From: Pararhodonellum marinum
GTDB taxonomy: Bacteria; Bacteroidota; Bacteroidia; Cytophagales; Cyclobacteriaceae
DNA: 64,000 nucleotides
Reading direction: 5' to 3'
Assembly (NCBI RefSeq): GCF_015354735.1
Contig: NZ_JACEFJ010000008.1
Span: 180,263-244,262, forward strand
Below the pieces are notes generated by a model. It did no database searches. It was not told where the DNA came from and was given only the letters and a program-made list of their open reading frames with translations. Each line of letters starts with the position of its first letter. Positions within the stretch are counted from its first letter, which is position 1. Of this stretch, positions 1-9,417 are shown piece by piece. A program made the position numbers and the translations under genes.

Positions 1-486
1 GCGTTCTTTTTCAGCTTCCTGCAACAAATAAATTCGCTTGAAAAGAGTGTTTTCTTCTTCATGAATGTGATGGATAAAGTCATCCACAAACAAGGGAAAC
101 ATGATTTTAAGATCATTTAACAATTCACGGTATTCAGAACCTAAATCAATCCCGTTGATCATGTTGGATATAAAAGGAAGCTCTTGTCTAACAAAATAAA
201 AATGCTTGTTTTTCAGATATTCCACCAAGATTTCGATGGGATGAAGGTAGAGGTCTTCGGAAGTGGGTTCCTCTTTTCTAGCCCAAGAATCCAGTTCCTG
301 TATGAGTTGTATGGGATTTACCTTATGCTTGGCACAAACTTCATTGAGGGAATTCTGTTCGTATTGATAAAAGGAAATACCAAAATAATGTAGTACAGCG
401 GCGAATACATAGTTCTCCTCTACTAAAGCGCCTATGGTGGTTTTGCCTCTGTTTCCTACCTTTTCCATGAATACAAAATTACCCAT
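1..486 (-). CDS. Iron-sulfur cluster repair (RIC/ScdA/YtfE-like) hemerythrin-fold protein, C-terminus cut by window edge
   Basis: Translating the minus strand from an ATG ending at 486 gives an open frame of 162 codons running off the window. An N-terminal segment (AALHYFGI-type region, then SLNEVC) resembles the ScdA_N domain, although the usual paired cysteines are replaced by a Phe/Tyr-rich stretch. The C-terminal part holds hemerythrin-like helices with HPIEILVEYLKNKH and HHIHEEE motifs that would supply di-iron ligands. RIC proteins repair Fe-S clusters damaged by nitric or oxidative stress in the cytoplasm. An internal ATG ending at 468 (MEKVGNRG) is an equally good start. Family assignment is inference from motif layout, and the missing end prevents a check of the last ligands. 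Confidence 0.6.
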   Translation of the reverse strand, partial: MGNFVFMEKVGNRGKTTIGALVEENYVFAAVLHYFGISFYQYEQNSLNEVCAKHKVNPIQLIQELDSWARKEEPTSEDLYLHPIEILVEYLKNKHFYFVRQELPFISNMINGIDLGSEYRELLNDLKIMFPLFVDDFIHHIHEEENTLFKRIYLLQEAEKER

Positions 487-573
487 TTTAAGATAAAAAA
501 GGGCGGATTAATTCATCATATTTTAATTTATTACGTTAATGAAAACGAAATAGCTTAAAACAATGTTAAATTG

Positions 574-581
574 TATATTTG
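574..581 (+). promoter_or_regulatory. Candidate -7 element for ctp
   Basis: TATATTTG matches the Bacteroidota TAnnTTTG -7 element. No clear TTG lies 19-21 bases upstream, so the assignment is tentative. Transcription would start near 586, which argues against the TTG codon at 579 and for the GTG at 633. Confidence 0.4.
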
Positions 582-632
582 GATAATTTCCCAAGACCAA
601 ATGAATGTCTTTTAATAAAAACCAAGATAATT

Positions 633-2261
633 GTGAGCGAAGAAAGAAATACAAAAGCACAAATTAGGTTACCTATCTTTTTGGCCTTAGCCATTTCTGC
701 GGGAATCTTGATAGGAGCTAATTTTGCCGAGCCTAAATCAGATAGGAACGACCTTAAAGCAGCCATCTATAAATTACAGGAAATCATCACCTATATCAAT
801 AGAGACTATGTAGACAGTGTCAACACCAATGAATTGGTGGAACATGGCATAGAAAGCATGTTGGAAAGGTTGGATCCCCATTCCAGTTACATACCTGCTA
901 AAGATGCGGAGCTGGCTCAGTCCCAGTTGGAAGGAGAGTTTGATGGCATTGGTGTGGAGTTCGGCATTCTGAGAGACACCATTTACGTAGTCGCACCCCT
1001 TACCGGTGGGCCGTCAGAAAAGCTTGGCATTCAGTCTGGGGATCAGATCATCAGTGTAGACGGAAAAAATGTAGCTGGCACTGGCGTGACCAACAGAGAT
1101 GTTTTCGGTTTGTTGAGAGGTCCAAAAGGTTCTGTGGTCAATGTGGCCATCAAAAGAAAAAACCAAGGCGATTTGATGGACTTTGCCATCACAAGAGATA
1201 AAATTCCACAATATAGCATCAATGCTTCTTACATGATTTCGGACGAAATTGGCTATGTCAAAATCACCCGTTTTGCAGCCACCACCCATGAGGAATTCAA
1301 GAAATCTCTTACCGAATTAAAAGAGCAAGGAATGACCAAGCTGATCATTGACTTGCAGGGCAATCCGGGAGGTTATATGGGCGCGGCCATCAATATCGCT
1401 GATGAAATTCTTTCAGATAATGCAGTAATCGTATCCCAAGAAGGAAAAGTCAAAAGATACAATCAAAAAGCCCTTGCCATGCGGCCTGGCCAATTTGAGG
1501 AAGGCAGTGTAATCGTCTTGATCAACGAAGGCAGTGCTTCTGCCTCAGAAATAGTAGCAGGTGCCATTCAGGACAATGACCGAGGGCTTATCGTGGGCCG
1601 AAGGTCGTTTGGAAAAGGATTGGTACAAATGCCTATTGATCTATCAGATGGTGCTGAACTGAGATTGACGATAGCCCGTTATTTCACCCCTTCCGGCCGT
1701 TCCATTCAGAAGCCCTATGGTGGTGCAGAAACCAATTATAACATGGATTGGATGGACCGGTATGAGCACGGAGAATTCTTCAGTGCCGATAGTGTCAAAT
1801 TCAATGACAGCTTAAAATATGAAACCGTAAAAGGTAGAACCGTTTACGGTGGCGGAGGCATTATGCCGGATTACTTTGTCCCTATGGACACTTCTATGAC
1901 AAGTGGATATGTCAACAGGCTTTTCGGTACAGATTCGTCACGGGAGTTTATTCTCGACTATCTTGACAACAACAAAAGCAAGTTCAAAGACATGAGCTTT
2001 GAAGATTATTATAGCAACTATCAGGTTTCTGATAAAATGCTGCAAGAACTCATCAAGATAGGAGAAAAAAATAAAGTAAATTTCAGTGATTCGGATTATA
2101 AAAAATCTAAGGAGTACTTAAAGATTCTGATCAAAGCCCACATGGCTAGAAATCTCTATGATGATAATGGTTTTTATAAAGTCATCAATGACATCAATGA
2201 GGTTTATCAACAAGCACTGTTCTTATTTGATGAAGCTGAAAAATTGGCCTTCTCCAATTAA
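633..2261 (+). CDS. S41-family carboxy-terminal processing protease (Ctp/Prc type)
   Basis: A 543-residue protein when started at GTG 633; the frame is open from TTG 579 but a likely promoter overlaps that codon. An N-terminal membrane segment (LPIFLALAISAGILIGANF) anchors it with the bulk in the periplasm. A PDZ domain follows (EFDGIGVEFGI to GDQIISVDGKNVAG). The tail-specific protease core has the GSASASE serine motif at about residues 300-306 and the general-base lysine in SFGKGLVQ (about 328). These enzymes cut periplasmic proteins from their C-termini. The region after residue 400 is the C-terminal extension usual in Bacteroidota homologues. It stands alone, with a terminator 23 bases downstream. 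Family is certain; the substrate is unknown. Confidence 0.92.
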   Translation: MSEERNTKAQIRLPIFLALAISAGILIGANFAEPKSDRNDLKAAIYKLQEIITYINRDYVDSVNTNELVEHGIESMLERLDPHSSYIPAKDAELAQSQLEGEFDGIGVEFGILRDTIYVVAPLTGGPSEKLGIQSGDQIISVDGKNVAGTGVTNRDVFGLLRGPKGSVVNVAIKRKNQGDLMDFAITRDKIPQYSINASYMISDEIGYVKITRFAATTHEEFKKSLTELKEQGMTKLIIDLQGNPGGYMGAAINIADEILSDNAVIVSQEGKVKRYNQKALAMRPGQFEEGSVIVLINEGSASASEIVAGAIQDNDRGLIVGRRSFGKGLVQMPIDLSDGAELRLTIARYFTPSGRSIQKPYGGAETNYNMDWMDRYEHGEFFSADSVKFNDSLKYETVKGRTVYGGGGIMPDYFVPMDTSMTSGYVNRLFGTDSSREFILDYLDNNKSKFKDMSFEDYYSNYQVSDKMLQELIKIGEKNKVNFSDSDYKKSKEYLKILIKAHMARNLYDDNGFYKVINDINEVYQQALFLFDEAEKLAFSN

Positions 2262-2283
2262 TCGATTATCCTCTTCATCCCTT

Positions 2284-2324
2284 ACACCATGGTCTTTTGA
2301 AAGAAATTCCATGGTGTTTTTTTT
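2284..2324 (+). terminator. Rho-independent terminator after ctp
   Basis: A perfect 9-bp stem (ACACCATGG with CCATGGTGT) closes a 16-base loop and is followed at once by a T run. It lies just after the protease stop codon. Confidence 0.85.
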
Positions 2325-2405
2325 ATATAAACCCGGTTGGAATACATGAACTTGTTTAGGATTTGTATTTATGGTAAGTTTATGTGGTTCACAAACCCAA
2401 AACCC

Positions 2406-2852
2406 ATGAAAACTCCCTTACTGCTTATCTTAATCCTTCTATTCAGCATGAATGCCTACAGCCAAACCCAAATCAACCACATCGCAGTCTATGTAGAGGA
2501 CCTGAAAAAAAGTGCGGACTTCTACCGTTCTGTCCTAGGTTTGGAAGAAATAGAAGAGCCATTCAAAGACAACCTGCATGCCTGGTTCAGTATAGGTACA
2601 GGTGCTTCGCTTCACTTGATTGAAGACGACAAAAATCCCTGGGTTCAACCTACCATCAACAAGATCAACCACCTTTGTTTTAGCATGAAGGACTTGGATG
2701 GTTTCATTGAAAAACTGGGAAAAGCTAATATTCCTTTTGAGGATTGGCCAGGCGAAGTAGGGTCCATCAATGTTAGACCAGATGGAATCCGTCAGATTTA
2801 TGTGAGGGATCCGGATGGTTATTGGCTTGAGATCAATGATGACTTTCATTAA
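2406..2852 (+). CDS. Secreted VOC/glyoxalase-fold protein
   Basis: A 148-residue protein starting at ATG 2406, chosen because it begins a clean signal peptide (MKTPLLLILILLFSMNAYSQ). Upstream in-frame codons give no plausible protein. After cleavage there is one vicinal-oxygen-chelate domain with the paired beta-alpha-beta-beta-beta modules: INHIAVYVEDLKKSADFYR, LHLIEDD, INHLCFSMKDLDGFIEKL and IYVRDPDGYWLEI. H and E positions fit metal ligands. VOC members include glyoxalases, dioxygenases and resistance proteins, and the substrate cannot be read from sequence. Export is unusual for glyoxalase I. Its 3' end faces the M1 peptidase gene, sharing a hairpin. Confidence 0.8.
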   Translation: MKTPLLLILILLFSMNAYSQTQINHIAVYVEDLKKSADFYRSVLGLEEIEEPFKDNLHAWFSIGTGASLHLIEDDKNPWVQPTINKINHLCFSMKDLDGFIEKLGKANIPFEDWPGEVGSINVRPDGIRQIYVRDPDGYWLEINDDFH

Positions 2853-2880
2853 AAAAGCCCCCTGATTGAATTCAGGAGGC
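2851..2880 (-). terminator. Terminator between convergent VOC and M1 genes
   Basis: A 9-bp stem with one mismatch (GCCTCCTGA with TCAGGGGGC on the minus strand) is followed by six Ts, so it mainly serves the M1 peptidase transcript. It can also slow + strand transcripts. Confidence 0.75.
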
Positions 2881-2894
2881 TTACTTATTAAGGT

Positions 2895-4853
2895 TTATTC
2901 TTCGCTTTTATATACCTCAGAAGGCCATTTGTCATTGGCAATGTTGACATCAGCGATTACTTTATCAGGATCTATTTCCACTTTAGTGACTTTTTTATCC
3001 ACTTTTAGGAGGTGATTCCATTGGTTGCCTCTTTGCCAGATTTCGACTGGTATGCTTCTTCTTTCAGTACTGCCATCTTCATAAGTCACTTCCAACAATA
3101 CCGGCATCGGTATGTCTCCCCTATTCGATAACACCACAATGTAGTTGGCCCCATAAGGGTACACCGCATCAATGGCTAAATCAATGTTTCCCGTGCCATA
3201 AAACCAGCTTTTCCAAAACCAGGATAAATTTTCCCCAGCCACATTTTCGATATGATTGAAAAAATCATTGGGTTGAGGGTGTTTAAATGCCCATGTTTTG
3301 ATGTAGGAGCGAAAAGCATTATCAAATCGCTCTTCACCCAAAATATATTCCCTCAGCATGATTAGGCCCATGGCCGGCTTCATATAAGCGATCATGCCCA
3401 AATTCCTCGAAGAAGCCACATCAGGATAAGTATCGATGCCTTCCCTGTTTTTATCAGTCAGCCAACCTACAAACCTCCTGGTCTGATTTAAAGTGGAACT
3501 GTATTCCCTCTCATTGAATTCCAGCGTGCTGTAATGGTTGATAAAAGTGTTGAACCCTTCATCCATCCAGGCATAGCGTCGCTCGTTGGTGCCTACAATC
3601 ATGGGGAACCAATTGTGTCCAAACTCATGGTCGGTGACATTCCACAATCCTGCTCCTTTACTGTTGTAACTGCAAAAATTGAGCCCTGGGTACTCCATTC
3701 CGCCAATGTCAGCCGCTACATTGACCGCTACAGGATAGGGGTATTCATACCACTTGGCGGAATAATGTTCTATGGAAGCTTTGCTGTATTCGGTGGATCT
3801 TCCCCATGCTTCCTGACCATCACTTTCTTTGGGGTAAACAGATTGCGCCATGGCCTTTTTCCCACTGGGCAAATTGATATTTGCTGCATCCCAAATAAAG
3901 GCCTTGGAAGAAGCAAATGCCATGTCCCGTGCATTTTGTATTTTAAAATGCCAGGTAAGTGTTCCCTCTTGCTTTGGTCTGGTCACAGCTGGATCGTTAA
4001 CTTCTTCAGGACTGATCAGATAGACCCTTTCCTCACTCTCCTGAGCTTTTTTCATTCTGTTCTGCTGTTCTCTGGTTAGAACCTGTCCCGGATTCATCAA
4101 TTCTCCGGACCCTACTACGATGTGGTCGTAGGGAACCGTCACTTTGTATTCAAAATCTCCGTATCCAAGGTAAAATTCTCCTGCACCAAGATAAGGTTCA
4201 ATATTCCACCCAGTCACGTCATCAAAAACAGCCGCCTTGGGATACCACTGTGCCAAAGCATAAATGGTTCCATCAGCCACTTCAAGTCTTCCCATGCGAT
4301 CCATACCTTTTTCGGGAATCTTGAAAGAGAAATCCATTGAAATGGTAACTTGTCCACCATTTGGAGGTAAAGGCTCATCTAAGAAAACCTGCATGCGGGT
4401 ATCAGAAATAAGGTATTTGTTGGACACATTGCCTCTACGGCCTACTTTAGCCTGCACATTGGAGATCTCATATCCACCATCTTGGTCTCCGCTGTACCTA
4501 TTGCCCTGAATGGGCGTTGTCAAAGTGCCTCTTGAATCATCTGTAAATCGGTTTTGCTCCAGGTACATCCAAACAAAATCCAAAGCTTCGGGACTATTGT
4601 TAATGTAGGTCATGGTGACTTTACCGGAAAGTGTATGGGCCTCATCGTCCAAACTGACTTCTACGACATAATTGGCTCCATTTTGCCAATAGCTGGGTCC
4701 CGGTTTTCCACTTGCTGACCTAAAGGCTGATCCTTGGCGATAAGTAAATTCATCAAACTGGCTTTGATTGTTTCCAATGGCTTCCTGACCATGTGAGTGG
4801 AAAGAGGCAATTAGAAAAACCAATGAAAAAAGAATTTTAATTGTATTATTCAT
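2895..4853 (-). CDS. M1-family metallopeptidase (aminopeptidase N-like), exported
   Basis: A 652-residue protein with an N-terminal signal peptide (IKILFSLVFLIASFHSHGQ). It contains the gluzincin motif HEFGH, with the third zinc ligand E in DEGFNTF about 18 residues later, and an exopeptidase-like GGMEYPG in place of the usual GxMEN. This puts it in peptidase family M1, zinc enzymes that remove N-terminal residues from peptides. The beta-rich N-terminal region (about 60-240) is typical of the family. Members with this layout in Bacteroidota are periplasmic or outer-membrane associated and of unproven substrate. It is monocistronic and ends at a shared terminator. The altered GxMEN may change aminopeptidase specificity, which is an inference. 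Confidence 0.9.
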   Translation of the reverse strand: MNNTIKILFSLVFLIASFHSHGQEAIGNNQSQFDEFTYRQGSAFRSASGKPGPSYWQNGANYVVEVSLDDEAHTLSGKVTMTYINNSPEALDFVWMYLEQNRFTDDSRGTLTTPIQGNRYSGDQDGGYEISNVQAKVGRRGNVSNKYLISDTRMQVFLDEPLPPNGGQVTISMDFSFKIPEKGMDRMGRLEVADGTIYALAQWYPKAAVFDDVTGWNIEPYLGAGEFYLGYGDFEYKVTVPYDHIVVGSGELMNPGQVLTREQQNRMKKAQESEERVYLISPEEVNDPAVTRPKQEGTLTWHFKIQNARDMAFASSKAFIWDAANINLPSGKKAMAQSVYPKESDGQEAWGRSTEYSKASIEHYSAKWYEYPYPVAVNVAADIGGMEYPGLNFCSYNSKGAGLWNVTDHEFGHNWFPMIVGTNERRYAWMDEGFNTFINHYSTLEFNEREYSSTLNQTRRFVGWLTDKNREGIDTYPDVASSRNLGMIAYMKPAMGLIMLREYILGEERFDNAFRSYIKTWAFKHPQPNDFFNHIENVAGENLSWFWKSWFYGTGNIDLAIDAVYPYGANYIVVLSNRGDIPMPVLLEVTYEDGSTERRSIPVEIWQRGNQWNHLLKVDKKVTKVEIDPDKVIADVNIANDKWPSEVYKSEE

Positions 4854-5076
4854 AGTTGTGTTTAAATATGGAAATAGAACGCTAAAATAAGGAACCTAGT
4901 TATAGAATCGGTTTTTACGGCATAAATTTATGACCGCTTGCCAAATAATTAGGGAATACCATGCATTTCATTTGATTGGGAAAAACTCCCTTAATGTGGA
5001 AAACTTCATTAAATGGAAATAAATTGGCTTTTTAAACAGCCGGCATAAAATGCAACAATTTGAAATTATTGTCCAG

Positions 5077-5235
5077 GTATGTACGCAATGATGCCTGTAA
5101 AATGGTTATTCAATATAATTCTCGCCTGCTATCTGAATTTCCGGTACCTCCCTGCCTGACCGGGCAAGGGACCTCCGACTTCGGACTTACAACCCATATG
5201 AAGAAGAATATTGGGTTACTGGCAAAGAAGCGGAT
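5077..5235 (+). repeat. Dispersed palindromic element, copy 1 (one degenerate core unit)
   Basis: One of five copies in the window. It runs from GTATGTACGCAATGATGCC, through AATTCAATATAATTCTCGCC-like sequence, to AATATTGGGTTACTGGCAAAGAAGCGGAT. The two ends form imperfect inverted repeats sharing TGCCAGTAA and AATAT-TTCT. The GC-rich core here is a single decayed unit (CCCTGCCTGACCGGGCAAGG). It occupies the 500-base gap between the M1 peptidase and the TonB receptor, where nothing else was recognised. Confidence 0.85.
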
Positions 5236-5356
5236 AACCAATTAATTGTCAATAAAATTTATGGTGTCTGAAATCAGACCATCTGAAAATATCAAATGAA
5301 AAGAGGCTAAATCCAAAAATCCCTCTTTATTTTGTACAGCAGAACAGGAATAATTT

Positions 5357-7183
5357 ATGAAGATAACATTACTTGCTTTTTCTCAGATCCTTCTTTTTCA
5401 CATCGCTGTTGCCCATCAGGACAGTACCCTCGTACAGCTGGATGAGGTGATCATTCAGGAAAACAGAATGGCCATTCCCTTCAATAAGGTTTCAAGAAAT
5501 ATCAGTGTCATCAATAGGAAGGAGATAGAAACAACTCCTGCCAGAAGTCTTCAGGAGATTTTGGCATTTACTCCCGGTTTAGATGTCAGGCAAAGGGGAA
5601 TTGCTGGTGTGCAGGCGGATATAGGCATAAGGGGTGGTTCATTTGAACAGACCTTGATGTTGGTCAATGGCATAAAACTGTCTGATCCCCAAACAGGGCA
5701 CCATATGATGAACATTCCGGTACCCTTAGCCAGTATACAGCAAGTGGAGGTCTTGAAAGGTCCTGGATCCAGAATTTTTGGTCAAAATGCCTATACTGGC
5801 GCCATTAATGTCATCACCTCCCTACCGGAAGAAAAAGCGCTGCAAATCCAAGCCTATGGGGGAGATTTTGGCATGCGGGGTTATGGATTTATGGGAGCCT
5901 TGCCAGTCGGTAAATTTAAGCAAACCCTGTCCCTTTCTCACGATGCTTCCAATGGCCACTGGTACAACTCGGATTTCAAAGTTACCAATGTATTTTATGA
6001 GGCAGGGATGGATTTGAATGAAACCCAGGAAATTAAAGTCATGGCTGCCTATGCTGACCGCACTTTTGGGGCGAACGGATTCTATACCAGTGCTTTTCCT
6101 GACCAATGGGAAAGCATTCAGACCTATCTTGGCGCCTTGAGCCATACCTACGAAACCCAAACCTTTTTTCTCAATTCAAGGGCCTATTGGCGAAGGAATG
6201 AAGATGAGTTCAGATTGAGGAGAAATGAACCAGCATTTTTCCAGAATATACATACCACTGATGTATTGGCATTGGAATTCAACAGCCGGATAGAATCAAA
6301 ATTCGGTACCTCAGGATTGGGTTTGGAGGGACGAAAAGAAATGATTGACAGCAATAATTTAGGAGAAAGAGATAGGACTTTGCTGGGAGCTTTCGCCGAA
6401 CACAGGGTAGAATTTTTGGACAAAGCCGATTTTAGAGCGGGGGTATATTCAAACTACTATTCTGAATACGGATGGAAACATTTTCCGGGTGCGGAACTAG
6501 GCTATCAGTTGAGTAAGGTCACGAGATTGTATGCGAATTATGGCATCAGCTTTAGAATTCCCACCTACACCGATCTATATTACAATGGGCCTACCAACAT
6601 TGGAAACGATGAATTGGTACCGGAACAGGCCAGAAATTATGAGGCTGGCGTCAAAATCAACCATCAGCAATTTAGAATTGAGCTGGTTTATTTCAATCGC
6701 TATACTCAGAATCTAATAGAATGGACCCGACCCAATGAAGAAACTCCTTGGCAACCCCAGAATTTCAACGAGGTTTTGTTTCAAGGGCTTGAATTTGCCA
6801 TCAATTATAGATTACCCACTACCAATCAAAAAATCCAGTTCAGCGAACTCAACTTTTCATACAACTACATCGATACCAATCTGATAGAGCAGGAAGGTCT
6901 GCAAACGAATTATGCATTGAATGCCCTTAGACACCAACTGATCGGCGGAATTCAAATGGCTGTTGCCAAGAAATTAGAATGGAACACCAAGTTGCGTTAT
7001 GTGGAAAGAGAGACCTTGGACCCCTACTTTTTACTGGATATGCGGGTAGATTATAACCGATTGGCCAAGCTTGGTTTCTTTGCTGAGGCCAGTAACATCA
7101 CCAATACGGATTACATTGAAGCCGGCTATGTGCAAATGCCTGGGAGGTGGTTCAGGGCAGGGATTAACTTTAAAGTATTTTAA
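5357..7183 (+). CDS. TonB-dependent outer-membrane receptor (BtuB-like)
   Basis: A 608-residue protein with signal peptide (MKITLLAFSQILLFHIAVAH). A TonB-box-like DEVIIQENR at about residues 30-38 follows, then a plug domain (SLQEILAFTPGLDVRQRG, DIGIRGGSFEQTLMLVNG, VEVLKGPGSRIFGQNAYTGAINVIT). The rest is a beta-barrel ending in a terminal aromatic (FKVF). It would import a scarce ligand across the outer membrane using TonB energy. Overall similarity is to the cobalamin receptor BtuB group, but no cobalamin riboswitch or cobalamin genes lie nearby, so the ligand is open. It is compact for the phylum, lacking the carboxypeptidase-like extension of SusC proteins. It is monocistronic. Confidence 0.88.
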   Translation: MKITLLAFSQILLFHIAVAHQDSTLVQLDEVIIQENRMAIPFNKVSRNISVINRKEIETTPARSLQEILAFTPGLDVRQRGIAGVQADIGIRGGSFEQTLMLVNGIKLSDPQTGHHMMNIPVPLASIQQVEVLKGPGSRIFGQNAYTGAINVITSLPEEKALQIQAYGGDFGMRGYGFMGALPVGKFKQTLSLSHDASNGHWYNSDFKVTNVFYEAGMDLNETQEIKVMAAYADRTFGANGFYTSAFPDQWESIQTYLGALSHTYETQTFFLNSRAYWRRNEDEFRLRRNEPAFFQNIHTTDVLALEFNSRIESKFGTSGLGLEGRKEMIDSNNLGERDRTLLGAFAEHRVEFLDKADFRAGVYSNYYSEYGWKHFPGAELGYQLSKVTRLYANYGISFRIPTYTDLYYNGPTNIGNDELVPEQARNYEAGVKINHQQFRIELVYFNRYTQNLIEWTRPNEETPWQPQNFNEVLFQGLEFAINYRLPTTNQKIQFSELNFSYNYIDTNLIEQEGLQTNYALNALRHQLIGGIQMAVAKKLEWNTKLRYVERETLDPYFLLDMRVDYNRLAKLGFFAEASNITNTDYIEAGYVQMPGRWFRAGINFKVF

Positions 7184-7412
7184 ACATAAGCTTTCCTTCC
7201 ATCCTCCAGTGTTATTTTATATTGATTTCAAAAGGATTAGGTTTCTGAAGGAAACTTCCCTGATGCAAGCGGGTATGGGATTATCTAGTTGTTAAATCAA
7301 ATCTGTACCTTCAGTTTGCATTCGAGATAACAATTAGAATGGTATGGATGCGATTTTCAAATTCATAATCAATAGGTTATCTGCATTCATATTATTTTTT
7401 GATACTTAAAAT

Positions 7413-7443
7413 TTGCAGCGAATAAAATAAAATCTATCTTTGC
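7413..7443 (+). promoter_or_regulatory. Promoter of tRNA-Val
   Basis: TTG at 7413-7415, then 19 bases, then TATCTTTGC at 7435-7443. This is an exact match to the Bacteroidota TTG-N19-TAnnTTTG promoter, 37 bases upstream of the mature tRNA 5' end. Confidence 0.85.
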
Positions 7444-7479
7444 ATTCCCATTCAGCCATAGAAGATTGGGAATATATTT

Positions 7480-7557
7480 GGGAGTTTAGCTCAGCTGGTT
7501 CAGAGCATCTGCCTTACAAGCAGAGGGTCGGGGGTTCGAATCCCTCAACTCCCACCA
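7480..7557 (+). tRNA. tRNA-Val (anticodon TAC), CCA encoded
   Basis: Cloverleaf with a 7-bp acceptor stem GGGAGTT/AACTCCC. The D arm begins TAGCTCAGCTGG and the anticodon stem TCTGC/GCAGA closes loop CTTACAA (anticodon TAC, reading GUA). The T arm contains GGTTCGAATCC. The discriminator A is followed by an encoded CCA. It has its own promoter and terminator. Confidence 0.97.
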
Positions 7558-7590
7558 AAAAAGGGCCTTTTTAAGGCCCTTTTTTCATTT
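7557..7590 (+). terminator. Terminator of tRNA-Val
   Basis: AAAAAAGGGCCTT/AAGGCCCTTTTTT stem with a three-T loop begins directly after the tRNA CCA end. It is effectively bidirectional. Confidence 0.9.
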
Positions 7591-7732
7591 TTTGATTCAA
7601 AACTTTATGATACTAAATCACCTTACTGGAGTTTCTTTTAACTTTTCTTTAAAGATAAACTTCATAAGTCTTCTTAACTTTGTGGGAAATACCCTGGAAG
7701 AAAGATGTGCCAGTACCTCCAGAATTTCTGAT

Positions 7733-9277
7733 TTAAATATCAAATTTTATTCCTTGTGCCAAGGGCAATTGAGTCGAGTAATTAATGGTGTTGGTTTGCC
7801 TTCTCATGTAGGCCTTCCATGAATCCGAACCAGACTCACGGCCCCCTCCGGTTTCTTTTTCCCCGCCAAAAGCGCCACCGATTTCAGCCCCTGAGGTACC
7901 GATGTTGACATTGGCAATCCCACAGTCAGATCCGGCTGCAGATAAAAACTGCTCAGCCTCTCTCATATTGGTGGTCATGATGGCCGAAGACAACCCCTGC
8001 GGAACACCATTGTGGTAAGCTATGGCCTCATCCAAATCTTCGTAAGGAATAAGGTAAAGTATGGGCGCAAAGGTTTCATGCTGAACGATTTCAAAATGGT
8101 TTTCTGCCTCAAAGATACATGGCTTCACATAGCATCCTGACGCATACCCACTGCCACTCAAAACACCACCTTCCACGATTTCTTTACCCCCTTCTTGCTT
8201 GACCTTGTCTATGGCTTTCAAATACATTTCTACGGCATCCTTATCAATTAATGGCCCAACATGGTTTTTTTCATCAAGCGGATTGCCGATTACCAACTTT
8301 CCATAGGCAGAAGCCAATCTTTCTTTAACCACCCCAAATACCGACTTGTGAACAATCAGTCTCCGGGTTGAAGTGCACCTTTGGCCTGCCGTTCCAACTG
8401 CCCCGAATAAGGCGCCTCGGATGGCAATGTCCAAATCAGCATTTTCTGTTATGATAATGGCATTGTTACCTCCAAGCTCCAACAAGGATCTCCCCAATCT
8501 GGCACCTACAGCTTCACCGACTTTTTTACCCATTCTGGTAGAGCCTGTAGCGGAAACCAAGGGTACTCTTCCGTCTTTAGAAAGATATTCACCTACCTTA
8601 TAATCCCCGTTGACCAAGCTGGAAATCCCTTCAGGCAATCCATTGGATTTGAAAACCTCAGCCGCAATGTACTGACAGGCCAAGGCTGAAATGGGTGCCT
8701 TTTCAGATGGTTTCCAGACACAGACATCACCACATACCCATGCCAACATCGTATTCCAGGACCACACAGCCACCGGAAAGTTGAAGGCAGAGATAATTCC
8801 TACAATCCCCAAAGGGTGCCATTGCTCATACATTCTATGTCCGGGCCGCTCTGAGTGCATGGTCAACCCATACAATTGACGGGATAAACCCACTGCAAAA
8901 TCGCAGATATCAATCATTTCCTGAACCTCGCCCAATCCTTCTTGATAGGATTTCCCCATTTCGTAGGACACCAGCTTACCGAGATCTTCTTTTCGATCCC
9001 GAAGGGCATTTCCAATTTGGCGGACAACTTCACCTCTTGCAGGCGCAGGCATTTTTCTCCATACTTTAAAAGCTTCCTCGGCTTTTCCTATCACTGCCTC
9101 ATAAGCTTGCCGATGGGTTACCTGAACTTTTCCGATCGGTTTTCCATCAACAGGTGAGAATGAAGTGATGTAATCTGCCCCTGTATCCATCCATTCGGAA
9201 CCTGTGGAAGTGCCTTTATTGGTCTCCTCGATTCCCAATCGCTTTAATACAGTCTCTATTCCAAAATCGTTTGACAT
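7733..9277 (-). CDS. ALDH7-family aldehyde dehydrogenase (alpha-aminoadipic semialdehyde dehydrogenase-like)
   Basis: A 514-residue cytoplasmic NAD-dependent aldehyde dehydrogenase. The catalytic cysteine is C301 in GTAGQRCTS and the general-base glutamate is E267 in LLELGG. The cofactor region has IISAFNFPVAVWSWN and KPSEKAP. The C-terminal GGAFGGEKETGGGRESGSDSWKAYMRR pattern and the LGIVGIISAFNFP opening are typical of the ALDH7 (antiquitin/AmaB) group, which oxidises alpha-aminoadipic semialdehyde to aminoadipate in lysine breakdown and also handles betaine aldehyde in some members. No other lysine-catabolic gene is adjacent, so the physiological substrate is inferred from family only. It is single and transcribed toward the tRNA. 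Confidence 0.88.
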   Translation of the reverse strand: MSNDFGIETVLKRLGIEETNKGTSTGSEWMDTGADYITSFSPVDGKPIGKVQVTHRQAYEAVIGKAEEAFKVWRKMPAPARGEVVRQIGNALRDRKEDLGKLVSYEMGKSYQEGLGEVQEMIDICDFAVGLSRQLYGLTMHSERPGHRMYEQWHPLGIVGIISAFNFPVAVWSWNTMLAWVCGDVCVWKPSEKAPISALACQYIAAEVFKSNGLPEGISSLVNGDYKVGEYLSKDGRVPLVSATGSTRMGKKVGEAVGARLGRSLLELGGNNAIIITENADLDIAIRGALFGAVGTAGQRCTSTRRLIVHKSVFGVVKERLASAYGKLVIGNPLDEKNHVGPLIDKDAVEMYLKAIDKVKQEGGKEIVEGGVLSGSGYASGCYVKPCIFEAENHFEIVQHETFAPILYLIPYEDLDEAIAYHNGVPQGLSSAIMTTNMREAEQFLSAAGSDCGIANVNIGTSGAEIGGAFGGEKETGGGRESGSDSWKAYMRRQTNTINYSTQLPLAQGIKFDI

Positions 9278-9358
9278 GGGTTTATAATTTGAAGGTTTAT
9301 AAAATCAAAACTAAGAAGAAATAAAGGAGTAGAAAATTTAGCCTTCAATAAAATCGCA

Positions 9359-9390
9359 TAAAAAAAAGGCTGCCTGAAACAGACAGCCCT
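9359..9390 (-). terminator. Terminator after degQ
   Basis: On the minus strand AGGGCTGTCTG pairs with CAGGCAGCCT around a TTT-containing loop and runs into eight Ts, 28 bases after the protease stop codon. Confidence 0.85.
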
Positions 9391-9417
9391 TGAACCATAA
9401 TTAAAACCAACCTAATT

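Noticed and set aside
4854..5356. Cobalamin riboswitch before the BtuB-like receptor
   Set aside because: No conserved B12-box-like sequence was seen; the gap is occupied by dispersed element copy 1.
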